From Microbacterium sp. AG1240 (GTDB lineage Bacteria; Actinomycetota; Actinomycetes; Actinomycetales; Microbacteriaceae): a stretch of DNA of 64,000 nucleotides. Below the pieces are notes generated by a model, which ran no database searches, was not told the origin of the DNA, and saw only the letters and a list, made by a program, of their open reading frames with translations. The position numbers and the translations under genes are program-made. The stretch is from assembly GCF_003635115.1 (NCBI RefSeq), contig NZ_RBXJ01000002.1, positions 372,001-436,000 of the forward strand, in the 5' to 3' direction. Positions 33,671 to 42,245 of this stretch are shown in pieces. The number at the start of each line of letters is the position of its first letter. Position 1 is the first letter of the stretch.

Positions 33671-34105
33671 TTACGGCTTCGGCGCGTTGCCGCTCTGCTG
33701 CTGCTGCTGCTGGAGCAGATCGCGGATCTGCACGAGGATCTCCTGCTCGGTGGGCAGCTGCGATTCCTGCGGCTCCTTGTCGAGGCCGGCCTTGGCGGCG
33801 GCGCGCTGCTTCATGAGGTTCATCGGGTGGACGAACACGAAGTACACCACGAGGGCGACCGCGAAGAAGGCGATGACGGCGTTGATGAGGGTGGGGATGG
33901 GGAAGACCACGGGGCCCCAGAAACCCTGCACCTCGAACCCGACACTGCCATCCTCGGCCGGCTTCCAGAAGATCTCTATGAGGGGGGTGATGATGCTCGA
34001 CACGATCGCGTTGACGACCGCGGTGAAGGCGGCGCCGATGACGACGGCGACCGCGAGGTCGATGACGTTGCCGCGGAGGATGAACTCCTTGAATCCCTTG
34101 ATCAC
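33671..34105 (-). CDS. mscL: Large-conductance mechanosensitive channel
   Basis: 144 residues. TM1 in GNVIDLAVAVVIGAAFTAVV (pore-lining), TM2 in LINAVIAFFAVALVVYFVFV, and a cytoplasmic helix ending in a polyglutamine run (LLQQQQQQSG). The pentameric channel opens under membrane tension to release osmolytes. I chose GTG 34105 (MIKGFKEFILRGN) with GAGGAGC six bases upstream; a longer in-frame extension is basic junk. Downstream of the FmdB-like gene on the same strand. Confidence 0.94.
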   Translation of the reverse strand: MIKGFKEFILRGNVIDLAVAVVIGAAFTAVVNAIVSSIITPLIEIFWKPAEDGSVGFEVQGFWGPVVFPIPTLINAVIAFFAVALVVYFVFVHPMNLMKQRAAAKAGLDKEPQESQLPTEQEILVQIRDLLQQQQQQSGNAPKP

Positions 34106-34139
34106 GCTGTGCTCCTCAGTCTCGTGCGCCAGAGCCGGG

Positions 34140-34445
34140 TCAGGAGCCCGACGGGGCGGCGGATGCCTTCGATTCTGTCTTTCCCGACGACGATGACGTC
34201 GACGACGCGGCGGCGGGGGCCGATCCGCTCGATGCCGTCGACGACGCATCCGCCTTCTTGCCCTCGCCGGAACGCGAATCGGTGCGGTAGAACCCGGAGC
34301 CGTTGAAGGTCACGCCGATGGAGCCGTACTGCTTGCGCAGCTCGCCGCCGCACTCGGGGCATTCGGTGAGCGAGGCTTCCGAGAACGACTGCACGGTGTC
34401 GAAGCGGTGTCCGCACGACTTGCAGGCATAGGCGTAGGTGGGCAT
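34140..34445 (-). CDS. FmdB-family zinc-ribbon protein
   Basis: 101 residues. N-terminal zinc ribbon with CKSCGHRFD and CPECGGEL (CxxC pairs) typical of FmdB/CxxC_CXXC_SSSS regulators, then GSIGVTFNGSGFYRTD and a long Ser/Ala-rich disordered tail. Probably a small DNA- or protein-binding factor; role unknown. Sits between the 5-FCL and mscL genes in one operon. Confidence 0.9.
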   Translation of the reverse strand: MPTYAYACKSCGHRFDTVQSFSEASLTECPECGGELRKQYGSIGVTFNGSGFYRTDSRSGEGKKADASSTASSGSAPAAASSTSSSSGKTESKASAAPSGS

Positions 34446-34464
34446 GGGGGCTCCTCGGGGAGGG

Positions 34465-35061
34465 TCAGCGGTTCGCGGAGGCGAAGGTGATGGTCTGCGT
34501 GGGGGTGACGATGCCGGAGACGGGCTGGTCGTGCACGTCGCGCGGCACGTCGTCGACGTACTCGGAGTCGAAGACGACGGCGTAGACGGGCGGGCAGCGC
34601 TCCATGGAGCCGATCGTCTTGTCGAAGTAGCCGCGGCCCCATCCCAGACGCATGCCGCTGTGGTCGACGGCGGCCGCCGGGATCACGAGCAGATCGACGT
34701 CGTTGACCGCGATCGGACCGAGCACCTCGCCGACGGGTTCGGGGAGTCCGAACAGTCCCTCTGCGATCGCGCCGCCCGGTGTGGCCACGACCCAGTCGAG
34801 CAGGCCGTCGTCGCGCGAGATCGGCAACAGCACGCGAAGGCCCCGGGCGACCGCGGCTTCGACGAACTCGTGGGTGCCGGGCTCGGTCGTGGTGGAGAGG
34901 AAGCACGACAGCGACGTCGCCCCGAGCTTGTCGATGAGCGCATCGAGCTGCGCCTGCACTCCGAGCGCCGCGTCGGCGCGGGCGGATTCGGAGCGATTCT
35001 GCCGCCGCTCGCGGAGGTCGGCGCGCAGCGCGCGCTTGGCCTGTTCGATGCGATCGGGCAT
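34465..35061 (-). CDS. 5-formyltetrahydrofolate cyclo-ligase
   Basis: 198 residues from MPDRIEQAKRALRADLRERR. Features of the family: the ATP-binding basic helix at the start, LSCFLSTTTEPGTHEFVEA, and the conserved LGWGRGYFDKTI near the C-terminus. It converts 5-formyl-THF and ATP to 5,10-methenyl-THF, returning folate to the active pool. ATG 35061 is preferred over 35103, which adds a poor leader. Divergent from galU, as in Mycobacterium. Confidence 0.92.
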   Translation of the reverse strand: MPDRIEQAKRALRADLRERRQNRSESARADAALGVQAQLDALIDKLGATSLSCFLSTTTEPGTHEFVEAAVARGLRVLLPISRDDGLLDWVVATPGGAIAEGLFGLPEPVGEVLGPIAVNDVDLLVIPAAAVDHSGMRLGWGRGYFDKTIGSMERCPPVYAVVFDSEYVDDVPRDVHDQPVSGIVTPTQTITFASANR

Positions 35062-35125
35062 GCAGACGATTGTACGGGCGTGCTGCGTTAACATGCCCGC
35101 CATGCGATCCCGCTAATCTGTTCGC

Positions 35126-36016
35126 ATGCCGCACAAGCCATTCAAGGCCGTCATCCCTGCTGCCGGACTCGGTACGCGATTCCTTCCCGCCACCAAGGCG
35201 ATGCCGAAGGAGATGCTTCCGGTCGTCGACAAGCCCGCCATCCAATACGTGGTGGAGGAGTCGGTCAAGGCCGGCATCACCGACGTGCTCATCATCCTCG
35301 GGCGCAACAAGAACAACATCGCCAACCACTTCGACGCGATGCCCGAGCTCGAAGAGAAGCTGCGTCAGAAGGGCGACCTCGACAAGCTCGCCAAGGTCGA
35401 GCACTCCTCGGAGCTCGCCGACATCCACATGGTGCGCCAGGGCGAGCCGAAGGGCCTCGGCCACGCGGTGCTGCGCGCCGAGGGCCACGTGGGCGACCAC
35501 CCGTTCGCCGTGCTGCTCGGCGACGACCTCATCGACGAGCGCGACCCGCTGCTGACGAAGATGCTCGAGGAGTACGACAAGCGCACCGCCACCGTCATCG
35601 CTCTGATGGAGGTCGACCCCGAGCACATCCACCTCTACGGTGTGGCAGCGGTCGAGGCGACCGACGAAGACGACGTGGTGAAGGTCACCCAGCTCGTCGA
35701 GAAGCCGTCGAAGGAAGACGCGCCCTCGAACCTCGCCATCATCGGCCGGTACGTTCTCGGACCCGACGTGTTCCGCATCCTCGAGCGCACCGAACCCGGC
35801 AAGGGCGGCGAGATCCAGCTCACCGACGCGCTCGAAGAGCTCGCGACCGGCGGCGGTGACGGAGGCGGCGTGTACGGCGTGATCTTCCGCGGGCGCCGGT
35901 ACGACACCGGAGATAGAGTGGACTACATCAAGGCCATCGTGCAGTTGGCGTCGGATCGCGAAGATCTCGGACCCCAGCTGCGTCCCTGGTTCAAGGAGTT
36001 CGCGGCCACGCTCTGA
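35126..36016 (+). CDS. galU: UTP-glucose-1-phosphate uridylyltransferase
   Basis: 296 residues. Nucleotide-binding loop AAGLGTRFLPATKAMPKEML, the catalytic-site segment FAVLLGDDLIDE and GRYVLGPDVFRIL match GalU. Makes UDP-glucose for cell-envelope polysaccharides and glycolipids. Length normal. Immediately followed by the rimJ-like gene. Confidence 0.96.
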   Translation: MPHKPFKAVIPAAGLGTRFLPATKAMPKEMLPVVDKPAIQYVVEESVKAGITDVLIILGRNKNNIANHFDAMPELEEKLRQKGDLDKLAKVEHSSELADIHMVRQGEPKGLGHAVLRAEGHVGDHPFAVLLGDDLIDERDPLLTKMLEEYDKRTATVIALMEVDPEHIHLYGVAAVEATDEDDVVKVTQLVEKPSKEDAPSNLAIIGRYVLGPDVFRILERTEPGKGGEIQLTDALEELATGGGDGGGVYGVIFRGRRYDTGDRVDYIKAIVQLASDREDLGPQLRPWFKEFAATL

Positions 36017-36037
36017 CCGCTCGTTCGAGGGAGTGGG

Positions 36038-36667
36038 ATGGACCTGTCCGTTCCGCGGCAGCACGGCCCGATCGGCGTGCGACTCGTTCGCGCGCGCGAC
36101 GCGCGCACTTTGCAGAACGAGTTGCTCTCGAACCGCTCGTGGCTGCGGCAGTGGGAGGCCACGAGCCCCGACGGCCCCGTCTCGTTCGACATGCGCCTCG
36201 GGGTGCGTCGCCTGCTCCAGCAGCATCGCGACGGGCTCGGGGTGCCGCTCGTCATGGAGTACGACGGGCAGATCGCCGGGCAGCTCAACGTCTGGGGGAT
36301 CGCTCGGGGGTCGCTGTCGTCGGCGACGATCGGATACTGGGTCAGCGAGCGGTTCGCCGGCAAGAACATCACCCCGACGTCGGTCGCCCTGGCCACCGAC
36401 CTCTGCTTCACCGAACTGCGGCTGCACCGTATGGAGATCTGCATCCGGCCCGAGAACCACGCCAGCCTGCGCGTGGTCGAGAAGCTCGGTTTCCGTTACG
36501 AGGGGCTCCGCCGCCGCTACATCCACATCAACGGCGACTGGCGCGATCACTACGCCTTCGCCCTGGTGCGCGAGGAAGTGCCCGAGGGCGTGCTCGATCG
36601 ATGGGCCGCGGGGCGCGCGCCGCAGGACGCCGCGACGATCCCTCCGGCCGACCGTCTCCACACCTGA
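36038..36667 (+). CDS. GNAT acetyltransferase (RimJ-like)
   Basis: 209 residues. GNAT fold with the acetyl-CoA loop region GYWVSERFAGKNITPTSVAL, the core LHRMEICIRPENHASLRVV and EKLGFRYEGLRRRYIHING, characteristic of ribosomal-protein N-terminal acetyltransferases. Position 21 bp after galU matches the Rv0993-Rv0995 arrangement. Exact substrate protein not established. Confidence 0.88.
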   Translation: MDLSVPRQHGPIGVRLVRARDARTLQNELLSNRSWLRQWEATSPDGPVSFDMRLGVRRLLQQHRDGLGVPLVMEYDGQIAGQLNVWGIARGSLSSATIGYWVSERFAGKNITPTSVALATDLCFTELRLHRMEICIRPENHASLRVVEKLGFRYEGLRRRYIHINGDWRDHYAFALVREEVPEGVLDRWAAGRAPQDAATIPPADRLHT

Positions 36668-36720
36668 CCCGATCGGTGAACGCGGCCCTCGCCCGGTCGC
36701 AGCGGGCTTAGCCTGACGCT

Positions 36721-37593
36721 ATGCAGGCAGGCTTCCACTTCTGGAACTTCACCGTCCCCGGCGCGCCCGGATCGCTTCCGGCCGTCCTCGCCGAGACCGC
36801 GCGCACCGCCGAACAGGGCGGGTTCACCCAGTTCACCGTCATGGACCACTGGTTCCAGATGGAGGCGGCGGCTCCCGCGACCGAGCCGATGCTCGAGGCG
36901 TTCACGACCCTCGGGTTTCTCGCCGGGCAGACCTCGTCGATCCGGCTCGGGCCGCTCGTGGCGGGTGTGACCTACCGCTACCCGGCGCTGCTCGCGAAGA
37001 TCGTCACGACCCTCGATGTGCTGAGCTCCGGGCGCGCCATGCTCGGCATCGGCGCCGCGTGGTACGACCGCGAGCATCGCGGTCTCGGCGTGCCCTACCC
37101 CGCGATCTCCGAGCGCTTCGAGCGACTCGAGGAGGCGCTGCAGATCGCGCTCCAGATGTGGAGCGACGACGACGGGCCCTACCGCGGAACGCACTTCCAG
37201 CTCGACGAGACCCTCAACAGCCCGCCGTCGATCCAGCGCCCGCATCCGCCCATCATGATCGGCGGCAAGGGCGAGAAGAAGACGCTGCGCATGGTCGCCC
37301 AGTACGCGCAGATCCTGAACCTCACCACGGCCGAGCCGAGCGAGGTGGCGCGTCTCCTCGACGTGCTGCGCGGGCACTGCGACCGGCTCGGCACCGATTA
37401 CGACGCCATCGAGAAGACCGTGATCTCCGGCTCGCGCGACCCGTTCTCCGACGACTTCCTCCGCGACATGGAGAAGCTGTCGGATCTCGGGGTGACGATG
37501 GTCGTCCTCGGGCGCAACCCTGCCGACCCCGACCCCGTCGGCCAGGTCGAGCGCATCGCCGACGAGGTGCTGCCGAAGCTCGCGTCGCTCTGA
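36721..37593 (+). CDS. LLM-class F420-dependent oxidoreductase
   Basis: 290 residues, TIM-barrel bacterial luciferase-like fold. Visible are MQAGFHFWNFTVPGAPG, the substrate-facing HWFQM region, LGPLVAGVTYRYPALLAKIV and SGRAMLGIGAAWYDREH. Typical F420-using actinobacterial monooxygenase/dehydrogenase; the substrate is unknown. Runs downstream of rimJ-like gene with a 53-bp gap, possibly in the same transcript. Confidence 0.88.
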   Translation: MQAGFHFWNFTVPGAPGSLPAVLAETARTAEQGGFTQFTVMDHWFQMEAAAPATEPMLEAFTTLGFLAGQTSSIRLGPLVAGVTYRYPALLAKIVTTLDVLSSGRAMLGIGAAWYDREHRGLGVPYPAISERFERLEEALQIALQMWSDDDGPYRGTHFQLDETLNSPPSIQRPHPPIMIGGKGEKKTLRMVAQYAQILNLTTAEPSEVARLLDVLRGHCDRLGTDYDAIEKTVISGSRDPFSDDFLRDMEKLSDLGVTMVVLGRNPADPDPVGQVERIADEVLPKLASL

Positions 37594-37677
37594 CACGCGG
37601 CGAATCCGCAGCATCCGCCCCGCGACACGGCGTCGGGTTGCGGGGTGAGGCGCATACCGTCGCATACCGTGGTGCGC

Positions 37678-38643
37678 ATGGGTGGACAGGTGTTGGGCGG
37701 CGGCGTGATCGTCTTCGTCGCCGTCGCGCTCTGGCTGGTGTATCTGCTGCCGTCCTGGCACAGCCGTCATCAGTACACGTCGGCCGAGCGCAACGCGGTG
37801 CGCCTGAACCAGGCGATCCGCGTGCTGGCCGAGACGAGCGAGACGCCTGAGGAAGTGCGCCTCGAGCTGAACGCGCGCACGGCGCTCGCTCAGCAGAAGC
37901 TCGCCCGCCGCGCTCAGGAGCAGCGCGCGCACGCCGAACTCGCGGTCGCTCGCGCCCGCCTCGACGTCGAACGCGAACGGGATGCTGCGGAGCGCGAGGC
38001 GGCCAAGGCCGAACTCGCGATCGCCCGCGAAGAGGCCCGCGCCCGCCAGGCCGAGGCGCGTGCCCGCCAGGCCGCGACGCACGCCCTCCCCGAAGCGCGC
38101 CGCGCGCGCGCCCGCCGCCGCTTCCGGCTGGCCACGACGATCGTCGCGCTCGTCGCCCTCGCCGTCACGGGCGTGGGTATCTGGCAGGCCGTGGTCGCCG
38201 CATCCGTCGCTCTTCTGTGGACCGGCGTCGCCGCGACCGCACTCTGCGTTCTCACCCTTCACCGGCTCTCGCGCGTCGCCGCCCGCTCGGTCGCGCGCCC
38301 GGCCGTCGCACCCGCCGCCCGTGTCGCCGGCCCCGTGCAAGACGTGCCGCTCGACGTCGCCCGCGTCTCGGCCTGGACGCCGCGCGATCTGCCGCGTCCG
38401 CTCGTGTCGTCGGCGGGCTCGCGTGCCGCCGCCGTGCTCGACGAGCAGGCTGCGCGCGACGCCCTTCGCGCCGCCGCCCGCGAGGAGGCTATGCGCGAGC
38501 TCGCCGAGAAGCAGGCGCCGCCCTCGATCGACACCGCCCGCGTCGCGCGCCAGTCGGAGTTCAGCCGCATGGGCTACGTCGACGACGCCGAGATCGAAGA
38601 GCACGTCCGCCACCTGCTGGAGCGCCGCGCCTCAGGCCAGTAG
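37678..38643 (+). CDS. Membrane protein with long coiled coil
   Basis: 321 residues from ATG 37678. TM1 (GGGVIVFVAVALWLVYLLPSW), a long Ala/Arg/Glu coiled coil (about 60-140), two further TM helices (about 145-180), and a polar C-terminus containing a helical DDAEIEEHVRHLLERR. Position matches the Rv0996 membrane protein downstream of rimJ in Mycobacterium. Function unknown; a divisome or envelope role has been suggested only by context. The region upstream has a repeated GCATACCGT. Confidence 0.75.
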   Translation: MGGQVLGGGVIVFVAVALWLVYLLPSWHSRHQYTSAERNAVRLNQAIRVLAETSETPEEVRLELNARTALAQQKLARRAQEQRAHAELAVARARLDVERERDAAEREAAKAELAIAREEARARQAEARARQAATHALPEARRARARRRFRLATTIVALVALAVTGVGIWQAVVAASVALLWTGVAATALCVLTLHRLSRVAARSVARPAVAPAARVAGPVQDVPLDVARVSAWTPRDLPRPLVSSAGSRAAAVLDEQAARDALRAAAREEAMRELAEKQAPPSIDTARVARQSEFSRMGYVDDAEIEEHVRHLLERRASGQ

Positions 38644-38699
38644 CGGGTCGCCCATGGCACGTGCGGGCGTTTTCACCGTGATAATGTTGGTGAGTTCTC

Positions 38700-38775
38700 G
38701 GGCCTGTAGCGCAGTTGGTAGCGCGCCTCGTTCGCATCGAGGAGGTCAGGGGTTCAATTCCCCTCAGGTCCACCA
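38700..38775 (+). tRNA. tRNA-Ala (CGC)
   Basis: Full cloverleaf with encoded CCA. Acceptor GGGCCTG/CAGGTCC includes the G3-U70 identity pair of alanine tRNA. D-arm GCGC/GCGC, anticodon stem CCTCG/CGAGG with loop TTCGCAT (anticodon CGC), T-arm AGGGG/CCCCT. Reads GCG. Confidence 0.97.
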
Positions 38776-38782
38776 GAACGAC

Positions 38783-38812
38783 AGAAGGCCCCCGGTTCGC
38801 CGGGGGCCTTCT
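38783..38812 (+). terminator. Terminator after tRNA-Ala
   Basis: 13-bp perfect stem with a TTCG tetraloop (38796-38799), followed by a short T/G run; classic rho-independent hairpin. Confidence 0.95.
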
Positions 38813-38948
38813 TGCATGCGCGGGCCGTCGCCGGCGGTGTTGCCGGCGGAGGAGATCTCACGGGCGGAGGATGCCCGGGGGCCGCATCGTCCTCCCGTCG
38901 TGAGGTTTCCTCCGCCTGTCGCGCGGGGGAGGCGGTAGCGTCGCATCC

Positions 38949-39677
38949 GTGACGACCCTCTCGACCGATGCCGTGACCCAGTTCGCCGTTCTCGACGCCC
39001 TTCTCGCGGGCACGTACGAGTCGGGCATGACCGTCGGGTTCGCGCTCGAGCACGGAGACTTCGGGGTCGGATGCTGCGACCGCCTCGGCGGCGAGGTCGT
39101 CGTCGTCGACGGGGAGGCGTTCGAGTGCACCGTCGACGGTCCGCCGGCACGGATGGCGGACTCCGCCACGCTCCCGTTCGTCGACATCGCGCCCCTCGCG
39201 GAGACGGAGGCGAGCGACGTCGGCGGGGTAGACCTGGCGGGCTTCACGGCCGCGGTCGAGCACCGCCTCGTCAGCCGCAACCTCTTCCACGCGGTGCGCT
39301 TCGACGGGGTGCTCGCGCAGGTGCGCATCCGGGCGACGCCTCGCCAGCACCACCCGCTGCCGCCGCTGGACGAGGTCACCCGCACGCAGGTCGAGACCGA
39401 CCTGGTCGAGCGGCGAGGCACCCTCGTCGGATTCTGGGCGCCGGCGATCTACCAGGGGATCGCGGTCGCGGGGCTGCACCTCCACTTCCTCGCCGACGAT
39501 CGTCTCGCCGGCGGACACGTGCTCGAGCTGACGGCCGGAGCGGGCGAGCTGCGCGTCGCCGCCTACGCGCGCTTCCACCTGCACCTGCCGGTCGACGACC
39601 TGTTCCTGCGCACCGAGCTCACCCACGACCGCGACCACCGCATCGTCGCGGTGGAGGGCGGCGTCGGAGCGCGCTGA
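38949..39677 (+). CDS. budA: Alpha-acetolactate decarboxylase
   Basis: 242 residues. The family hallmarks GTLVGFWAPAIYQGIAVAG and GLHLHFLADDRLAGGHVLEL carry the zinc-ligand histidines; the N-terminus (FAVLDALLAGTYESGMTVG) also matches. Converts (S)-2-acetolactate to acetoin, diverting pyruvate. No acetolactate synthase or butanediol dehydrogenase lies nearby. Starts just after the tRNA-Ala terminator, so it has its own promoter. Symbol by family only. Confidence 0.9.
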   Translation: MTTLSTDAVTQFAVLDALLAGTYESGMTVGFALEHGDFGVGCCDRLGGEVVVVDGEAFECTVDGPPARMADSATLPFVDIAPLAETEASDVGGVDLAGFTAAVEHRLVSRNLFHAVRFDGVLAQVRIRATPRQHHPLPPLDEVTRTQVETDLVERRGTLVGFWAPAIYQGIAVAGLHLHFLADDRLAGGHVLELTAGAGELRVAAYARFHLHLPVDDLFLRTELTHDRDHRIVAVEGGVGAR

Positions 39678-39729
39678 CCGCGCAGCATCCGCCTCTCGTC
39701 GGTGTCTCGCGCCGCTCTGGGCTGAGGGG

Positions 39730-40206
39730 ATGACCGATGCGCTTCCCGCCCGCAGTCAGCTGGTCGCCGCCCGCTTGCGCGAAGCGGGCATCACGGGTGA
39801 GATCCGTGTGCTGCCGGATGCGGCGTCGACCGCGGCCCTCGCCGCCGCAGCTCTCGGCGTCGAGGTCGGGGCCATCGCGAACAGCCTCGTCTTCCTCGGC
39901 GACGGCGAACCCCTGCTCGTCATGACCAGCGGCGCCCACCGCGTCGACACGGCCGCTCTGGCGGAGCGGCTCGGCCTCTCACGCATCGCCCGGGCAGGCG
40001 CCGATCAGGTGCGCGAGGCGACGGGCCAGGCGATCGGCGGCGTCGCGCCGACCGGCCACCCCGCGCCGATCCGCACCGTCGTCGACGAGGCGCTAGCGGA
40101 GTATCCGCAGCTCTGGGCGGCCGGCGGTACGCCGCACACCGTCTTCCCGCTGACGCTCGACGAGCTCGTGCGCCTGACCGGCGCGCCGGTCGTCAGGGTC
40201 GACTGA
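39730..40206 (+). CDS. YbaK/ProX-type aminoacyl-tRNA editing protein
   Basis: 158 residues. YbaK/EbsC fold with the strands EVGAIANSLVFLG, PLLVMTSGAHRVD and the loop EATGQAIGGVAPTGHP that binds the aminoacyl-tRNA. Hydrolyses mischarged tRNA (Cys-tRNA-Pro or similar). Exact specificity is not decidable from sequence. Gap to the convergent glycosidase gene holds a terminator. Confidence 0.9.
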   Translation: MTDALPARSQLVAARLREAGITGEIRVLPDAASTAALAAAALGVEVGAIANSLVFLGDGEPLLVMTSGAHRVDTAALAERLGLSRIARAGADQVREATGQAIGGVAPTGHPAPIRTVVDEALAEYPQLWAAGGTPHTVFPLTLDELVRLTGAPVVRVD

Positions 40207-40234
40207 CAGGCCGCCTCGCGAAAGCGGGGACACC

Positions 40235-40280
40235 GGTCGAGGTCGGTGCCGTTGATTGCTCAAGAGCACCGACCTCGACC
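40235..40280. terminator. Bidirectional terminator between YbaK and glycosidase genes
   Basis: 15-bp perfect inverted repeat (40235-40249 and 40266-40280) with a 16-nt loop between convergent genes. Confidence 0.7.
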
Positions 40281-40310
40281 GATTCGCCCGATTCGGAGAG
40301 GTGCGCGGGG

Positions 40311-42245
40311 TCAGCGGGACAGCGCCTGGAGGCAGGTGATGGCAGCCGCCGCCGACCACGCCTGCGGGCGGCAGGCGGCGGGGTAGGGCGTCGGCACCGA
40401 CGACTCGGTCGACGGGTCGCCGGAGTGCAGCTCGGGCACGCGGTAGGCGAAGCCCTCGGCGGCGTTGAGAAGTCCGTCGACGACGGCGCGGGCCTGATCG
40501 CCGAGGCCGGCGCGCAGCATCCCGTGCACGGTGATCGCGGTGTCGTGCACCCAGACGCTCCCTCCGTGGTACGACAGCGGCCAGTAGCCCGCAGCCCCGG
40601 TCGACATGGTGCGGATGCCGAAGCCGCTCGAGACGGACGGCGCGAGGAGCAGGTCGGCGACGCGGCGCTCGTCATCGGCGTCGAGGATGCCCGTGCCGAG
40701 CAGGTGGCCGATGTTGCTCGTGAGTGTGTCTACGGGGTTCTTCGCGTGATCCAGCGCGATCGCGGGGTAGCGGCCCTCGGGCGTCTCGACCCAGTAGGCC
40801 TCGGCGAACCGGGTCTTCAGGTCGGCCGCCCAGGTGCGCAGCCCCGTGGTGTCGTCGGTGTCGTCGCCGAACGCGTCGAGCAGGTCGGCGCCGGCCAGGG
40901 CGGCCTCGTAGGCGTAGCCCTGCACCTCGCAGAGCGCGATGGGGCCCTCCGCAAGCCGCCCGTCGCGCCACTGGATCGAGTCGCCCGAATCCTTCCAGCC
41001 CTGGTTCGCCAGGCCGGTGCCGAGGCGGTCGATGTAGTCGAGGAAGCCGTCGCCGTCGCTGTCGCCCGACTCGCGCAACCACGTCAGAGCCCCGCGGAGG
41101 GCGGGGAGCAGGTCGCGCACTTCGTCCTCAGGCATGCCCGCGCGCCAGGCATCGGCGAGGAGGCAGATCCACAGCGGCGTCGAGTCGACGCTGCCGTAGT
41201 ACAGCGGGGGGAGCACGATCCCCTCGCCGGGGATCTCGAGGGCCGATCCGCGCAGCTCGTGCAGGATCTTGCCCGGCTCCTGAGCGGTCGCCGGGTCGTC
41301 CTTCTCTCCCTGCAGGCGGGCGAGCACACGCAGAGTGGAGGCGGCCACTCGCACGTCGAGGGGGAGGGCGAGGCGTGCGGCCCAGATCGAGTCGCGGCCG
41401 AAGAGCGTGAAGAACCACGGCGCACCGGCCGCGTAGAACTCGTCGCCGGGGGCACCCGGCAGGGCCAGACGCAGGGCGTCCAGATCCCCGAGAGCGGTCT
41501 CGAGCCATCGGCCGAGGCGGGGGTCGGGGGCGGATGCGGCGACGGACGCAGCGTCCCACGGGGCGGCCGATGCGGCTGTCTGCACGACGAGAGCAGCATC
41601 GGCGAGCTCGATCGACCACTCCACGCTCGCGCTCCCGCGCGGATCGAGGTCGAGGTGCCATGTCGCGACGACCTCGCCGTCGTCCTGGCTGACGCGGGCG
41701 CCGGGGGCGGAGAGCGTGAACGAGGGGGATCCGCCGGTGACGGTGGCCGTCGCATCCGCCGTCTCCACGCGCGTCTCGCGCGGGCGGTCGACGCCCGACT
41801 TCACCTCGTGCAGCAGAGCGAAGTCGGGGGTGAGTCGCAGCACGAGGTCGGTCGCCCGTGCCTCGGCGATCTGCGAGCGGAGGGTCCACGTCTCGGTGAT
41901 CCGGCCGGCTCCCACGCGGCGCTCGCGAAGGATGCGCACCTTGGGGTCGGGGGTCGGATCGTCCAAGCCCCGCAGCAGTCCGCCGAAGACGACGCGCGAG
42001 GGGCCGTCGGGCGCGACCGAGATCCACTCGATGGTCGACCCGTCGCACGTCAGCGCGAGGGAACGGAGGTGCCGCACGTCGCCGTGGTAGACGCCGTCGA
42101 TGGCCGCGTCGCCGATGTCGCCGCTGCGCCCCGACCAGACCTGGGTAGGGGCGCGCAGCGCGATGATGGCGTCGCTGAGCAGCGGCTGCAACGGCCGCGG
42201 CGGAGCCTCGGCGCGGTTGTCGATGTCGGTGATGGGGTGCGTCAT
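40311..42245 (-). CDS. Glycogen-debranching-type amylo-alpha-1,6-glucosidase
   Basis: 644 residues. N-terminal immune-globulin-like domain (IALRAPTQVWSGRSGDIGD, REWRVGAGRITETWT region), then an (alpha/alpha)6 GH-type catalytic barrel with WFFTLFGRDSIWAARLALPL, GWKDSGDSIQWRDG and CRPQAWSAAAAITCL. Related to amylo-1,6-glucosidases acting on branched alpha-glucans. The ATG overlaps the stop of the upstream permease gene (ATGA), so it is cotranscribed with the sugar ABC transporter and probably degrades or trims the imported saccharide. Cytoplasmic. Confidence 0.85.
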   Translation of the reverse strand: MTHPITDIDNRAEAPPRPLQPLLSDAIIALRAPTQVWSGRSGDIGDAAIDGVYHGDVRHLRSLALTCDGSTIEWISVAPDGPSRVVFGGLLRGLDDPTPDPKVRILRERRVGAGRITETWTLRSQIAEARATDLVLRLTPDFALLHEVKSGVDRPRETRVETADATATVTGGSPSFTLSAPGARVSQDDGEVVATWHLDLDPRGSASVEWSIELADAALVVQTAASAAPWDAASVAASAPDPRLGRWLETALGDLDALRLALPGAPGDEFYAAGAPWFFTLFGRDSIWAARLALPLDVRVAASTLRVLARLQGEKDDPATAQEPGKILHELRGSALEIPGEGIVLPPLYYGSVDSTPLWICLLADAWRAGMPEDEVRDLLPALRGALTWLRESGDSDGDGFLDYIDRLGTGLANQGWKDSGDSIQWRDGRLAEGPIALCEVQGYAYEAALAGADLLDAFGDDTDDTTGLRTWAADLKTRFAEAYWVETPEGRYPAIALDHAKNPVDTLTSNIGHLLGTGILDADDERRVADLLLAPSVSSGFGIRTMSTGAAGYWPLSYHGGSVWVHDTAITVHGMLRAGLGDQARAVVDGLLNAAEGFAYRVPELHSGDPSTESSVPTPYPAACRPQAWSAAAAITCLQALSR